Source of the DNA: Campylobacteraceae bacterium
Lineage (GTDB): Bacteria; Campylobacterota; Campylobacteria; Campylobacterales; Arcobacteraceae
Reading direction: 5' to 3'
DNA length: 64,000 bases
Assembly: GCA_013373175.1 (NCBI GenBank)
Contig: JABXII010000012.1
Coordinates: forward strand, 1-64,000
Positions 37,807-46,792 of this stretch are shown here, piece by piece. How positions within the stretch are numbered: position 1 is the first letter of the stretch; every line of letters begins with the position of its first letter. The notes beneath the pieces are model-generated. The model ran no database searches and was not told the DNA's origin. It saw nothing but the letters and a program-made list of their open reading frames with translations. Both the position numbers and the translations under genes were made by a program.

Positions 37807-37820
37807 CAAACGATAGTTTG
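37807..37820. promoter_or_regulatory. Putative TetR operator upstream of the regulator gene
   Basis: CAAACGATAGTTTG, embedded in a larger palindrome TTTTCCAAAC...GTTTGGGAAAA (37802-37826). It lies 9 bp upstream of the regulator start, where bound protein would block the transcript or its start. Confidence 0.7.
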
Positions 37821-37876
37821 GGAAAATTGTATCACTTTTTTTATTTGATGTCAAATCAATACATTATTAGTATTGA

Positions 37877-39730
37877 TTAATAGTCAGCTTTTTCACCATT
37901 TTTCAGGATTTCTTTAGTAAATCTAATTACTTTATTTCTACCTGTTTCTTTTGCTTCATAAAGGCAAAGGTCAGCATATTTAATAGATTTCCAGAATTGG
38001 TCTGTATCTGCTGGGAAGAAAGAGTAACCAATACTTACAGTTTTACTAAATGATTCATTATTAAATGTAAATACAATTTTTGCAAACTCTTCATTTATTC
38101 TTTTTGCAAGTTCTTGTGCACTCTCTTCAGTTGGGTTTTTCATGATAATTAAGAACTCTTCCCCACCGAATCTTATTATAAATTCACTAGGAGTTATATT
38201 CTCTTGCATAGTTCTAGAAAGCTTTTGTAAGATAGCATCACCAGCATCATGTCCGTAAGTATCATTTATCATTTTAAAGTAGTCTATATCTAAGAACATA
38301 ATTGCATAAGTTGTATCTTGAGCAAGTTCATTTGGCATAGTTTTTTCTACAAATTCATCAAGATATTTTCTATTGTAAAGTCCAGTTAATCCATCTACTA
38401 AGTTTCTTTGTCTTAGAACATCCATTAACATTCTACTTTCTAAAATAGGTTTTGTTTCTTCAAGATATTTTTTGATAATACCTATTTGGTATTTATTATG
38501 TTTTGAACACTCTTTATTATCACATAGAATATGAATAGTAATTGATTTTTGATCATTTATTGTAAATGGTATGCATGTGTATTCCATTGAACCTTCACAT
38601 TTTGCCATTCTACATATTTCAGGGAAGTTTTCAGAACATATGATATTAGAAGTTCTTTCTGCTCTACAAAGCTCTTTTATATCATTTCTTAAATCACAAC
38701 ATGGTTTTATACCTTTTGGACCGTAGATTATCTTTCTTTCATCTTTTTGTATATCATTTTCAAAGATATAGAAATCTTTAACTTTTAATTTATCTTTTAG
38801 AACTTGGATTAATCTATAATAAATATCATCTTTAGTTAAATCAGTTTCAATAGTCTTCTTGAAGTTATAAATTTCCGAAATGTCTTCAATTATCTCTTTT
38901 GCTGTAAGAAGTTTGTCATTATTTAAATTTGTTGATCTATTATGTACAAATGCCGTAAGATTTTTTTCAATTCCTGTTAAGACAGTCTCTAGTTTTTCAA
39001 TAATCTCATTCAGCCACATAAAGGCTTCTTTGTCTTCTTTTAAAATTCCTTTAGGAGCTCTTACTGAATAATCTCCTTCATGAACTTGTTTTAAAGTTTC
39101 AGTTATTGAATCAAATGATGTAGTATAAGGCTTGATTTTTCTGCTTATAAAAATTAAAATAAAAACTAAAAATAGAATAACTGTAGCAATGATATTAAGC
39201 AAAATACCAATACTTGTCATTCTATCTTCTTGGATATCAAGTTTTATTGATATTGCACCTAAAACGTCACCTTCTTTTGCATCATGACAACTTAAACAGT
39301 TTGGTTTATCCATTGCTGATGCTACGTAAGGTATAGTTATTCTTAAAGATGCATTTTGTATAGTTTCATCAATTACAATTTCTTCTTTTCCAGTTTTTAA
39401 AACTTTCTTATCTACTTCATCTCTAGGAAGCTCATTAGTTGCTTCAGTACCAAATTGTTGTGAAACCTTTGGAGAACGTGTAACCCATAAATCATTTAAT
39501 TCAACCATTCTTTCTAAACTATCCAAGAATACATCTCTTTGATGCATATTTCCATTTACCATGTGAGAAGTTAAACTATTTTTTACAATATCTGCTGTTA
39601 GATAAGCTCTTTTCTTAGCTCCTGCATATCCACTCTCCCTTGAGCCTATTGCAACTAATGCAACAATTATTAAGGTTAGTAGAGTAACCATTGAAAATAT
39701 AATAAGAGTTATCTTTTTATTAGAATTCAT
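37877..39730 (-). CDS. Diguanylate cyclase with periplasmic c-haem-type sensor and Cys-rich linker
   Basis: 617 residues. TM1 about 7-28, periplasmic region with CLSCH at C145-H149 (covalent haem c motif, in the DUF3365/Tll0287-like style), TM2 about 175-195, HAMP-like linker, a central region (about 290-430) with nine Cys including CC (344-345), C355, C365, C373, C378, C386, C403, C408, and GGDEF at 440-600 with active-site GGEEF (522-526) and DIDYFKMINDTYGH. No RxxD inhibitory site is seen. It should make c-di-GMP in response to redox state or a gas ligand. Monocistronic. Confidence 0.88.
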   Translation of the reverse strand: MNSNKKITLIIFSMVTLLTLIIVALVAIGSRESGYAGAKKRAYLTADIVKNSLTSHMVNGNMHQRDVFLDSLERMVELNDLWVTRSPKVSQQFGTEATNELPRDEVDKKVLKTGKEEIVIDETIQNASLRITIPYVASAMDKPNCLSCHDAKEGDVLGAISIKLDIQEDRMTSIGILLNIIATVILFLVFILIFISRKIKPYTTSFDSITETLKQVHEGDYSVRAPKGILKEDKEAFMWLNEIIEKLETVLTGIEKNLTAFVHNRSTNLNNDKLLTAKEIIEDISEIYNFKKTIETDLTKDDIYYRLIQVLKDKLKVKDFYIFENDIQKDERKIIYGPKGIKPCCDLRNDIKELCRAERTSNIICSENFPEICRMAKCEGSMEYTCIPFTINDQKSITIHILCDNKECSKHNKYQIGIIKKYLEETKPILESRMLMDVLRQRNLVDGLTGLYNRKYLDEFVEKTMPNELAQDTTYAIMFLDIDYFKMINDTYGHDAGDAILQKLSRTMQENITPSEFIIRFGGEEFLIIMKNPTEESAQELAKRINEEFAKIVFTFNNESFSKTVSIGYSFFPADTDQFWKSIKYADLCLYEAKETGRNKVIRFTKEILKNGEKADY

Positions 39731-39876
39731 ATGCTTTCCTAGCGACTTAAATTATTTCATGTATATTAGCATAAATATTTTTATTAATAGATTACTTTAA
39801 GTAAAAAATTATATCTTTTTATTTATTTAGTAGCTTTAGATTTTATGAATGAATTTAATTAAGAAAGTATATGATT

Positions 39877-41196
39877 TTAGTCCTCTTGAACTTCAGGAAG
39901 TTTTTTCGCTAAATAAATAGCCAATACGCCTACAAGAGATAATATAAATATTATTCCACTAACTCCTATTAAGGAACTAAGACTTCCAATAAGACCAGTT
40001 AAAAGTAAGATAAAACCTATTAATGTATTGCTTACTGCTACATAGTCTGTTCTTTTATTTCCTTCTGCTAAATCAGTAATATAAGTTTTTCTTCCTATTC
40101 TAATACCTTGATATCCAATACTTAAAATAAAATAGATAATAGGCATAATCCAGATAGTAGAAAATAGCTCTTTATAAAAAAAGTCAATAAAAGATACTAC
40201 AAAACCAACTGTTGTAGCAATTGTTGCTCCAATAATCATAACTCTTTTACTTGATACATCAGAAAACTTACCCCAAAAGTTTGCAGATAATAAATCTGCT
40301 AAACCACTTGATAAAATAAAAAGACCAAGTAAGTAAGCATTTGCATCGCTATTTTGTTGGGCAATAATTACAAAAAAAGGTGCAGATAAAACAGAACAAA
40401 GAAATAAAGCCCTTGTAATAACAAAAAGCCTAAAAGGTTTATCTGTTTTTAAAATAGAAAGTTTTTTCATTGCAACAGTAAAGGCATTTCCTCCACCATC
40501 CGTTTCTCCAGGATACTCTTTTATTTGACCATAAGTAATAGAAGCTAATAACCAGAAAAAACCTGCAAGTGAAAATAAAACTCCAAAGTGTTGAGACACA
40601 AATGGTTTTTCACCATTTAATAAAAAATAAACTCCTAATACTACTACAAGTAAACCTGCAAGCATTCCAGATAAACCATTTAGTGCCCCACGTCTTGTTT
40701 TAGGAATAGTTTTCCCTAATACATCTTTTGCTGCAACAGAACACAATCCTCTTGATAAACTTAAAGTTATAATCAAAGCAATGATAGCTAATCCTGCACT
40801 TAATCCTTCCATATTCCAAGCAACAACAGCTATACCAAACATACTTAAAGCTTGTAAAAAAGTTCCTAAAGACCAAACCCATTTTCTAATGGGAAGTTTT
40901 CTAACGAATGCTGCTATAAATAGTTGAGGAAGTAAGGAACCTGATTCTTTTATGGGAACTAAAAAACTTATTAAAAATACAGGAACATTTAAACTTTCCA
41001 TTAACCAAGGTAAGACAACTTTTGCATTTGCAATTGCATCTGCAAGTTTGTTAAAGAAGTAACTAATAATTGTAAGAAGAAAATTGCCAGGTACAACTTT
41101 GCAAGCATTTTCATCTATAGCTTTACAAACTCTGGCATCTTCTTCATTTACAAGTTTATTGTAAATATTATCAGGATTGATTTTTTTTAAAGGCAT
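39877..41196 (-). CDS. MFS transporter
   Basis: 439 residues, about 12 hydrophobic segments after a ~35-residue cytoplasmic N-terminus. The loop between helices 2 and 3 (AFVRKLPIRKWVWSLG) and helix-rich layout fit the major facilitator superfamily. KTRRGALNGLSGMLAG is the loop before a later helix. The substrate cannot be read from sequence. The gene is 10 bp downstream of hisA on the same strand and may be co-transcribed with hisH-hisA, although a link to histidine is not evident. Confidence 0.82.
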   Translation of the reverse strand: MPLKKINPDNIYNKLVNEEDARVCKAIDENACKVVPGNFLLTIISYFFNKLADAIANAKVVLPWLMESLNVPVFLISFLVPIKESGSLLPQLFIAAFVRKLPIRKWVWSLGTFLQALSMFGIAVVAWNMEGLSAGLAIIALIITLSLSRGLCSVAAKDVLGKTIPKTRRGALNGLSGMLAGLLVVVLGVYFLLNGEKPFVSQHFGVLFSLAGFFWLLASITYGQIKEYPGETDGGGNAFTVAMKKLSILKTDKPFRLFVITRALFLCSVLSAPFFVIIAQQNSDANAYLLGLFILSSGLADLLSANFWGKFSDVSSKRVMIIGATIATTVGFVVSFIDFFYKELFSTIWIMPIIYFILSIGYQGIRIGRKTYITDLAEGNKRTDYVAVSNTLIGFILLLTGLIGSLSSLIGVSGIIFILSLVGVLAIYLAKKLPEVQED

Positions 41197-41206
41197 TCTT
41201 GTTCTT

Positions 41207-41914
41207 TTATAAGGCTTTAAAACCTTCTTCTAAGTCAAGTGTTCCCTCATAAAAAGCTTTTCCTACAATTACACCTGCAATATTTCCATTTGCTTTACAA
41301 GAAGTTATATCATTGATATCTTTTACTCCACCAGAAGCAATAGTTTCAACACCACTTGCAAGTGCAATTGACTCTGTAAATTCTACATTTACACCACAAA
41401 GCATTCCATCTTTTGAAATATCAGTACAAATAATTGCCTCAACACCAGCATTTGCAAACTCTTTGGCTAAGTCAGTTGCTTTCATTGTTGACACTTCTGC
41501 CCAACCTTCAACTGCAACCATTCCATTCATAGCATCAATACCAACTGCAATTGGATATTTTGAAGCCATATCTTTTACAAATTGTGGATCTTTTACTGCA
41601 ATTGAGCCTAAGATAAGTCTGTCAATTCCTAGGTCAACATACATTTTGATAGTTTCTTCATCTCTAATTCCACCACCAACTTCAATCTTTAGATTACAGT
41701 TTTCTTTGATTTTTTTGATTTGTTCTAGGTTTGCTGGTTCCCCTGCAAATGCACCATTTAAATCAACTACGTGAACCCACTTACTTCCTAGTTCTTCAAA
41801 TCTCTTTGCAACTTGCCAAGGCTCATCTGAGTAAATTTTTGCACTGTCCATAAGTCCTTTGCTAAGTCTTACAGCTTTTCCATCTTTAAGATCAATTGCT
41901 GGTAAAATATCCAT
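41207..41914 (-). CDS. hisA: ProFAR isomerase HisA
   Basis: 1-(5-phosphoribosyl)-5-[(5-phosphoribosylamino)methylideneamino]imidazole-4-carboxamide isomerase, fourth step of histidine synthesis. TIM barrel with [16 protein letters not shown] at the start (catalytic Asp8), [10 protein letters not shown] and [12 protein letters not shown] (second catalytic Asp) and [10 protein letters not shown]. 235 residues, standard. A GGAGAGC ribosome-binding site precedes ATG. It lies 14 bp after hisH on the same strand. Confidence 0.96.
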   Translation of the reverse strand: MDILPAIDLKDGKAVRLSKGLMDSAKIYSDEPWQVAKRFEELGSKWVHVVDLNGAFAGEPANLEQIKKIKENCNLKIEVGGGIRDEETIKMYVDLGIDRLILGSIAVKDPQFVKDMASKYPIAVGIDAMNGMVAVEGWAEVSTMKATDLAKEFANAGVEAIICTDISKDGMLCGVNVEFTESIALASGVETIASGGVKDINDITSCKANGNIAGVIVGKAFYEGTLDLEEGFKAL

Positions 41915-41928
41915 TTTAATAAGCTCTC

Positions 41929-42540
41929 CTATTTAATATTCATAAAATTTTTAAGTATTTTTAATCCATTATCGTGTGATTTTTCTGGATGTGGTTGAAA
42001 ACCATAGATGTTTTCTTTATGTACCGCACTTACAAAGTCATATCCATACTCTGTTGTTCCAATTACATTTTTAGGATCTGTAACTGCATGGTATGAGTGT
42101 ACAAAATATAAATATGGGTTTTCTAAACCTTCAAATAGTGTATGTTCATTTGAAGTTTTGATTACATTCCAACCCATATGTGGAACTTTTGTGTCTTCAT
42201 GCATTTTTGATTTATCAAATTTTACAACTTTTCCATCAACTAAACCTAATCCTTCGTTTGTTCCAAACTCTTCAGAACTTTCAAAAAGAAGTTGCATTCC
42301 AAGGCAAATCCCAATCATTGGTTTTCCACTTTTTGAATATTCTAAAATAGCTTCTTTCATCCCTGTCTCATTTAGGTTTGCCATTGCATCACCAAAAGCA
42401 CCAACTCCAGGTAAAATAATTCTATCAAAATTTTTTAAGTCATTTGGGTCTTTTACAAAAGTGGCTTTTTCATCAAGGAGGTGACAAGCATTGTAAACTG
42501 AAGCAAGATTTCCCATATTGTAGTCGATAATTCCAACCAA
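41929..42540 (-). CDS. hisH: Imidazole glycerol phosphate synthase, glutaminase subunit
   Basis: Releases ammonia from glutamine for HisF. Class I amidotransferase with nucleophile Cys in [13 protein letters not shown], and His/Glu in [24 protein letters not shown] forms the oxyanion region. 203 residues. The start is TTG 42540 with AAAGGA at the right spacing. Forms a unit with hisA; hisF is not in the window. Confidence 0.96.
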   Translation of the reverse strand: MVGIIDYNMGNLASVYNACHLLDEKATFVKDPNDLKNFDRIILPGVGAFGDAMANLNETGMKEAILEYSKSGKPMIGICLGMQLLFESSEEFGTNEGLGLVDGKVVKFDKSKMHEDTKVPHMGWNVIKTSNEHTLFEGLENPYLYFVHSYHAVTDPKNVIGTTEYGYDFVSAVHKENIYGFQPHPEKSHDNGLKILKNFMNIK

Positions 42541-42636
42541 AATTATATCCTTTAAATGGTTCCACCATTGAAAGGGAACCTCTCATTTTAACTTCTTTTA
42601 TCACTAAGAAAAAAACCATAGGTAAAGAAGCAAACT

Positions 42637-42664
42637 CTAAAGAGAACAACGAGTTGTTCTTTAG
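42637..42664. terminator. Hairpin between comF and hisH
   Basis: CTAAAGAGAACAAC and GTTGTTCTTTAG pair with one two-base bulge and a GA loop. It would end comF transcription on the minus strand, although the U-run on that side is poor. The 145-bp gap also holds a small palindrome AATGGT...ACCATT at 42555-42569, close to the hisH start. Confidence 0.5.
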
Positions 42665-42685
42665 TTTTAAAAAAAAGAGATTATA

Positions 42686-43255
42686 CTAAATTTTTGCATC
42701 AGCTAGGGTTAAAGAGAAAAGTACTTGGTTGTTTTTTTCTTCACAAGCTTTTTTTGCTTCAAGTATTGTTGTTCCAGTTGTTATTAAATCATCTACTAAA
42801 ATAATAGTTCTATTTGAAACTTTTATGTCAAACTTTCTTTTATTTTTCTTTCTAAATTTTAAATCTTTCCCTGCGTATTTAACTATATTTGTTGCTTTAC
42901 ATTTTCCATATAAAGGGCTTATATATTTTGATTTTAAATGTTTAGATAAAATTGCAGTTTGAGAAAACTCGTGTCTTGTGTGTTCATCAATTCCTATTGA
43001 GTATATAAGTTCTTCATATTCGAAGTTTTTTGCAAATTTCCTAAATGATAGTTTTGCTAGAGTTTTAAAAATCCTATCTCCATGAAAATAGTATTTAGAA
43101 GTGATTAACTCTTCAATCTCAGAAAAAGAGTAAAAAGAGTAGTTATAAAAGCCATGTTCTAACTCTCTTTTATAAAAAGAGGGCTTTAAAAAGTTTTTTT
43201 GGCAATCTTTGCATAGAATATTGATACTAAATTTTTCACAAGATAAGCATTTCAT
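42686..43255 (-). CDS. ComF family phosphoribosyltransferase-like protein
   Basis: 189 residues. An N-terminal Cys pair cluster (CLSCEKFSINILCKDC) is the ComF zinc finger, and the C-terminal part is a type I phosphoribosyltransferase fold with PRPP loop IILVDDLITTGTT. ComF proteins are needed for DNA uptake and processing in naturally competent bacteria. The protein is shorter than typical (~220-240) but shows both ends. It is divergent from the arsR-like gene. Confidence 0.9.
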   Translation of the reverse strand: MKCLSCEKFSINILCKDCQKNFLKPSFYKRELEHGFYNYSFYSFSEIEELITSKYYFHGDRIFKTLAKLSFRKFAKNFEYEELIYSIGIDEHTRHEFSQTAILSKHLKSKYISPLYGKCKATNIVKYAGKDLKFRKKNKRKFDIKVSNRTIILVDDLITTGTTILEAKKACEEKNNQVLFSLTLADAKI

Positions 43256-43313
43256 AATATTTTATATTATTATAATTTTCCTTTAGAAACTAATAAACTT
43301 TTAAGTTTGTATT

Positions 43314-43337
43314 ACATATGATTACCTATTCATATGT
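43314..43337. promoter_or_regulatory. Putative ArsR/SmtB-type operator
   Basis: ACATATGA - 8 bp - TCATATGT, a perfect 8-bp inverted repeat, 18 bp before the arsR-like start. Position and spacing suit a metal-sensing ArsR-family dimer. Confidence 0.65.
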
Positions 43338-43354
43338 ACATATAAAGGAATAAA

Positions 43355-43696
43355 ATGACTAATGATTGTTGCGACCATTCAAATGAAGTAGAAAAAGTAA
43401 AAGAAACATTGATAAATGAGGAAACTTTATATGATGTTGCAGAACTTTTCAAAGCTTTTGCTGACACAACAAGAATAAAAATTATTTCAGTATTAAAAGA
43501 AGAAGAATTGTGTGTAGGTGCAATAAGTGAACTTATAAACGTAAGCCAATCAGCTGTTTCCCATCAATTAAGAGTATTAAAAAATTCAAAAATTGTTAAA
43601 CCTAGACGCGAGGGAAAACAGATGTATTATTCTCTTGATGATGAACACATTAAAAAAATATACGATATGGGCTTAGAGCATATAGTAAAAGGTTAA
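43355..43696 (+). CDS. ArsR/SmtB-family metal-sensing repressor
   Basis: 113-residue winged HTH: ELFKAFADTTRIKIISVLKE, then the recognition region ISELINVSQSAVSHQLRVLK and the wing GKQMYYSLDDEH. An N-terminal CCDHSNE motif and ELCVGAISE contribute Cys/His ligands of the CadC/ZntR kind. It precedes a heavy-metal P-type ATPase by 11 bp, with a palindrome in front, so it probably represses both until Zn, Cd or Pb accumulate. Confidence 0.92.
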   Translation: MTNDCCDHSNEVEKVKETLINEETLYDVAELFKAFADTTRIKIISVLKEEELCVGAISELINVSQSAVSHQLRVLKNSKIVKPRREGKQMYYSLDDEHIKKIYDMGLEHIVKG

Positions 43697-43707
43697 GAGG
43701 AATACCC

Positions 43708-45918
43708 ATGCAAAAAGTAAAACTACAAAATTTAGATTGTGCAAATTGTGCAGGTAAGATAGAAAAAAGATTAAACGAATTAGATGAATTATCAAATGTA
43801 AGGCTTAATTTTTCAACTTCAACATTAAGTTTTGAACAAAATAGTAATGAAAACTTATTAGACAAGATTGAAAAAGAGATTCAAAATATAGAAAAAGAAG
43901 TATTTATTTTAAAAGATGAAAATAAAGGTCAACGAACTTTTTGGCAATTACTTGATAAAAAACTTTTAGCTATAACAATAGTATCTCTTGTATTAACATA
44001 TATTTCATATAACTATATTCAAAATGAGATTTTACAATTAGCTGTTTATTTATTGGCATATTTTTTAGTTGGTTGGGATGTTTTATATAAAGCAAGTAAA
44101 AATTTACTTGGTGGAAAACTATTTGATGAACACTTTTTAATGTCAATTGCCACAATTGGTGCTTTTGGATTAGGAGAGTATGTTGAAGGTATAGCTGTAA
44201 TGATTTTCTACCAAGTAGGTGAGATGTTTCAAGCAGTTGCAGTAAATAATTCAAGGGATAGTATAAACTCTCTTATAGATATTAAACCAGAGTTTGCAAA
44301 TGTAAAGATAGGTGAAAATATTGTTCAGAAATCTCCTGAAGAAGTTAAAATAGGGGATACAATATTAGTAAAAGTAGGGGAAAAAGTTCCTGTCGATGGA
44401 GTACTTTTAGATGATAATTGTTCCTTTGATACAAGTGCTATTACAGGAGAGTTTAAACCTAAAACAGTGAAAAAAGAAGATGAAGTTTTAAGTGGTTTTA
44501 TCAATCTTTCAAATGCTACATATGTAAAAGTACAATCCTTATACAAAGACTCAACTGTTGCTAAAATAATTGAGATGATTGAAGGAGCTAGTTCTAAAAA
44601 AGCAAAAGCAGAAAAATTTATAACAAAATTTGCTTCAAGATATACTCCTATTGTAGTAATCCTTGCAGTATTATTAGCTTTTATTCCTCCAATGTTTATA
44701 GAAGGGGCTTTATATTCAGATTGGATTGAAAGAGCCTTAGTCTTTTTAGTTATATCTTGTCCTTGTGCTTTAGTTGTATCTATTCCTTTATCTTTTTTCT
44801 CTGCAATTGGTGCAGTATCAAAAAGAGGTGTTTTAGTTAAAGGTGCAAACTATATAGAAAAATTAACAGAGATAGAAAATATTATCTTTGATAAAACAGG
44901 AACACTTACTCATGGAGTATTTGAAGTAACAGAAGTAAAAGCTTTTGGTGATATAAGTGAAGAAGAGCTTTTAAAAGTTTCAGCATATGCAGAGAGCTTC
45001 TCTACTCATCCAATTGCAAAATCAATAGTTTCTTCATATGGCAAAGAAATAGATTCTAAAGTAATAGGTTTGCATGAAGAGTTAAGTGGATTAGGAATAA
45101 AAGCTCAAATTGACTCAAAAGAGGTTTTAGTTGGTAATGATAGATTATTAGAAAAATTTGGTATAAAAGTAGATGAAAATATAGAAGAAGAATTAAACGT
45201 AGTATTTATCTCTATTGATTCAAATTTTGCAGGATATATTGTAGTAAGTGATATTATTAAAGTAGAAGCAAAAGAAGTAATAACTGAACTTAAAAACTTA
45301 GGTATTAAAAAAACATTTATGCTTACAGGTGATAAAAAAGATGTTGCTTTAAACGTAGCAAATCTTTTAGGTATAGATGAAGTTAAATATGAACTTTTAC
45401 CACAAGATAAATTATCAAATTTTGAAGCAATAAAAAAAGATACAAATAGCGTAACTGCTTTTGTAGGAGATGGAATAAATGATGCACCAACACTTGCAAA
45501 CTCAGATGTAGGTTTTGCCATGGGTGGTGTTGGTAGTGATATTGCTGTTAAATCTGCTGATGTAGTAATTTTAAATGATAATATAAAATCAATAAGTGAT
45601 GCAATAAAAATTGCTAAAAAAACAAAAAAGATTGTATATCAAAATATAGTATTTATTATGGCTATTAAAATTGCATTCCTAGCTTTAGGAGCAGGGGCAA
45701 TGATTAGTATGAAAGAAGCAATATTTGCAGATGTTGGAGTTGCTTTATTAGCAATCTTTAATTCTATGAGAATACTTAGAACTATAAAAGATAAACCAAG
45801 AGAATCAGTATGTGAAGATAACTCTTGTAGTGATAATAGTTGTTCAAGTGAGAAAAAGTTTAAAGAGAAAAAAGAAGAGAAAACAAGTTGTTGTAGTGGA
45901 ACTTCTTGTTGTTCTTAA
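43708..45918 (+). CDS. Zn/Cd/Pb-type P1B-ATPase with Cys-rich C-tail
   Basis: 736 residues. N-terminal HMA domain with metal motif DCANCAGK, membrane helices, transport motif SCPCALVVSIP, phosphorylation site FDKTGTLTHG and hinge GDGINDAPTLANSDVG. The CPC motif and ArsR neighbour fit export of Zn(II), Cd(II) or Pb(II) (ZntA/CadA class) rather than Cu. The last ~45 residues are unusual: CEDNSCSDNSCSS and a CCSGTSCCS terminus with eight or more Cys, likely an extra metal-binding tail. Confidence 0.93.
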   Translation: MQKVKLQNLDCANCAGKIEKRLNELDELSNVRLNFSTSTLSFEQNSNENLLDKIEKEIQNIEKEVFILKDENKGQRTFWQLLDKKLLAITIVSLVLTYISYNYIQNEILQLAVYLLAYFLVGWDVLYKASKNLLGGKLFDEHFLMSIATIGAFGLGEYVEGIAVMIFYQVGEMFQAVAVNNSRDSINSLIDIKPEFANVKIGENIVQKSPEEVKIGDTILVKVGEKVPVDGVLLDDNCSFDTSAITGEFKPKTVKKEDEVLSGFINLSNATYVKVQSLYKDSTVAKIIEMIEGASSKKAKAEKFITKFASRYTPIVVILAVLLAFIPPMFIEGALYSDWIERALVFLVISCPCALVVSIPLSFFSAIGAVSKRGVLVKGANYIEKLTEIENIIFDKTGTLTHGVFEVTEVKAFGDISEEELLKVSAYAESFSTHPIAKSIVSSYGKEIDSKVIGLHEELSGLGIKAQIDSKEVLVGNDRLLEKFGIKVDENIEEELNVVFISIDSNFAGYIVVSDIIKVEAKEVITELKNLGIKKTFMLTGDKKDVALNVANLLGIDEVKYELLPQDKLSNFEAIKKDTNSVTAFVGDGINDAPTLANSDVGFAMGGVGSDIAVKSADVVILNDNIKSISDAIKIAKKTKKIVYQNIVFIMAIKIAFLALGAGAMISMKEAIFADVGVALLAIFNSMRILRTIKDKPRESVCEDNSCSDNSCSSEKKFKEKKEEKTSCCSGTSCCS

Positions 45919-46016
45919 TATACTATAATAGTATTAATTATAAAAAAAAAATTTAGTTTTGTAACATTAGCTCAAATAAATATTTAATCATATATCATAA
46001 TCCAAAAGGAGTTATA

Positions 46017-46568
46017 ATGAAAACAAAACTATTACTTGGTGCCTTTTTCTTATTTGCATCTTTATCATTAAATGCATATGAGTTAAACGGAGATTTAAAA
46101 GTAGGGTGGACTGGATATAAAACAGAAAAAAAAGTTGGTGTATCTGGAACATTTAAAGATGTTGACTTACAAATTACAAAGAATGATGATTTTGTGAAGT
46201 TTTTAAAAAGTGCAAAAGTAAAAATTGATACTTCGAGTTTAGATTCAGGTCTAGAAATAAGAAATAAAAGTATGGTAAGTACACTTTTCTCTTTAAAAAG
46301 TTCAGAAAAGATTTTAGCTTCAATTGCCAACATTAATGAAAATAATGGTGCGTTAACACTTATGCTAACAATGAATGAGGTTACAAAAAGTATTCCTATG
46401 AAATATAGTGTAAAAGACAATAAAGTAGTAGCAAGTGGAGTAATTGATATATTAGATTACAGTATGAGTGAATCATTTGCAAAATTTGCAAAAGAGTGTT
46501 TTAATTTACACAAAGGAAAGACTTTCTCAGAAGTAACTATTTCTTTTGAATTACCTTTTAAAAAATAG
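46017..46568 (+). CDS. YceI family periplasmic lipid-binding-type protein
   Basis: 183 residues with a signal peptide (KTKLLLGAFFLFASLSLNAYE, cleaved near residue 19; given here in part). The mature protein is a lipocalin-like YceI beta barrel: VGWTGYKTEKKVGVSGTF, KVKIDTSSLDSGLE, RNKSM near the barrel opening, VTISFELPF at the end. YceI proteins bind long polyisoprenoids; their biological role is debated. A good AAAGGAG precedes the ATG. Own terminator follows. Confidence 0.9.
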   Translation: MKTKLLLGAFFLFASLSLNAYELNGDLKVGWTGYKTEKKVGVSGTFKDVDLQITKNDDFVKFLKSAKVKIDTSSLDSGLEIRNKSMVSTLFSLKSSEKILASIANINENNGALTLMLTMNEVTKSIPMKYSVKDNKVVASGVIDILDYSMSESFAKFAKECFNLHKGKTFSEVTISFELPFKK

Positions 46569-46575
46569 TAAATAA

Positions 46576-46609
46576 ATATAACAAGCAGAAAAGATACTGC
46601 TTGTTATAT
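46576..46609 (+). terminator. Terminator after the YceI gene
   Basis: ATATAACAAGCAG pairs with CTGCTTGTTATAT: perfect 13-bp stem with an 8-base loop, followed by CTTTC. Strong hairpin, moderate U content. Confidence 0.75.
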
Positions 46610-46695
46610 CTTTCAAATCTTCTTCCAAACTTTTTATTTTTTAAAACTTATTTTAAAATATTAAATCCATAAAATAAATATTCAAATATATCAGT

Positions 46696-46714
46696 ATTAA
46701 TAATAATTATCAAA
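46696..46714. promoter_or_regulatory. Fur-box-like site before the siderophore receptor
   Basis: On the minus strand TTGATAATTATTATTAA, near-palindromic and close to the AT-rich Fur sites of Campylobacter (TGATAATTATTATCA). It lies about 80 bp before the receptor start, upstream of a TAATAT -10-like box, consistent with iron repression. Confidence 0.65.
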
Positions 46715-46792
46715 ATTAAGTATTTGTTAAGTAAAATTTGCTAATATTTTGCCTTTGCAAAAAGTTTGCAACACATAAATACAAGGAAAAAT

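Noticed and set aside
42430..42590. A ~38-codon minus-strand frame starting MRGSLSMVEPF that overlaps the hisH start in another frame
   Set aside because: No convincing ribosome-binding site of its own and most of its length is simply hisH in another frame.
46000..46430. Long minus-strand open frames opposite the YceI gene and other real genes
   Set aside because: They are frame shadows: the plus-strand gene has a signal peptide, family motifs and a ribosome-binding site.
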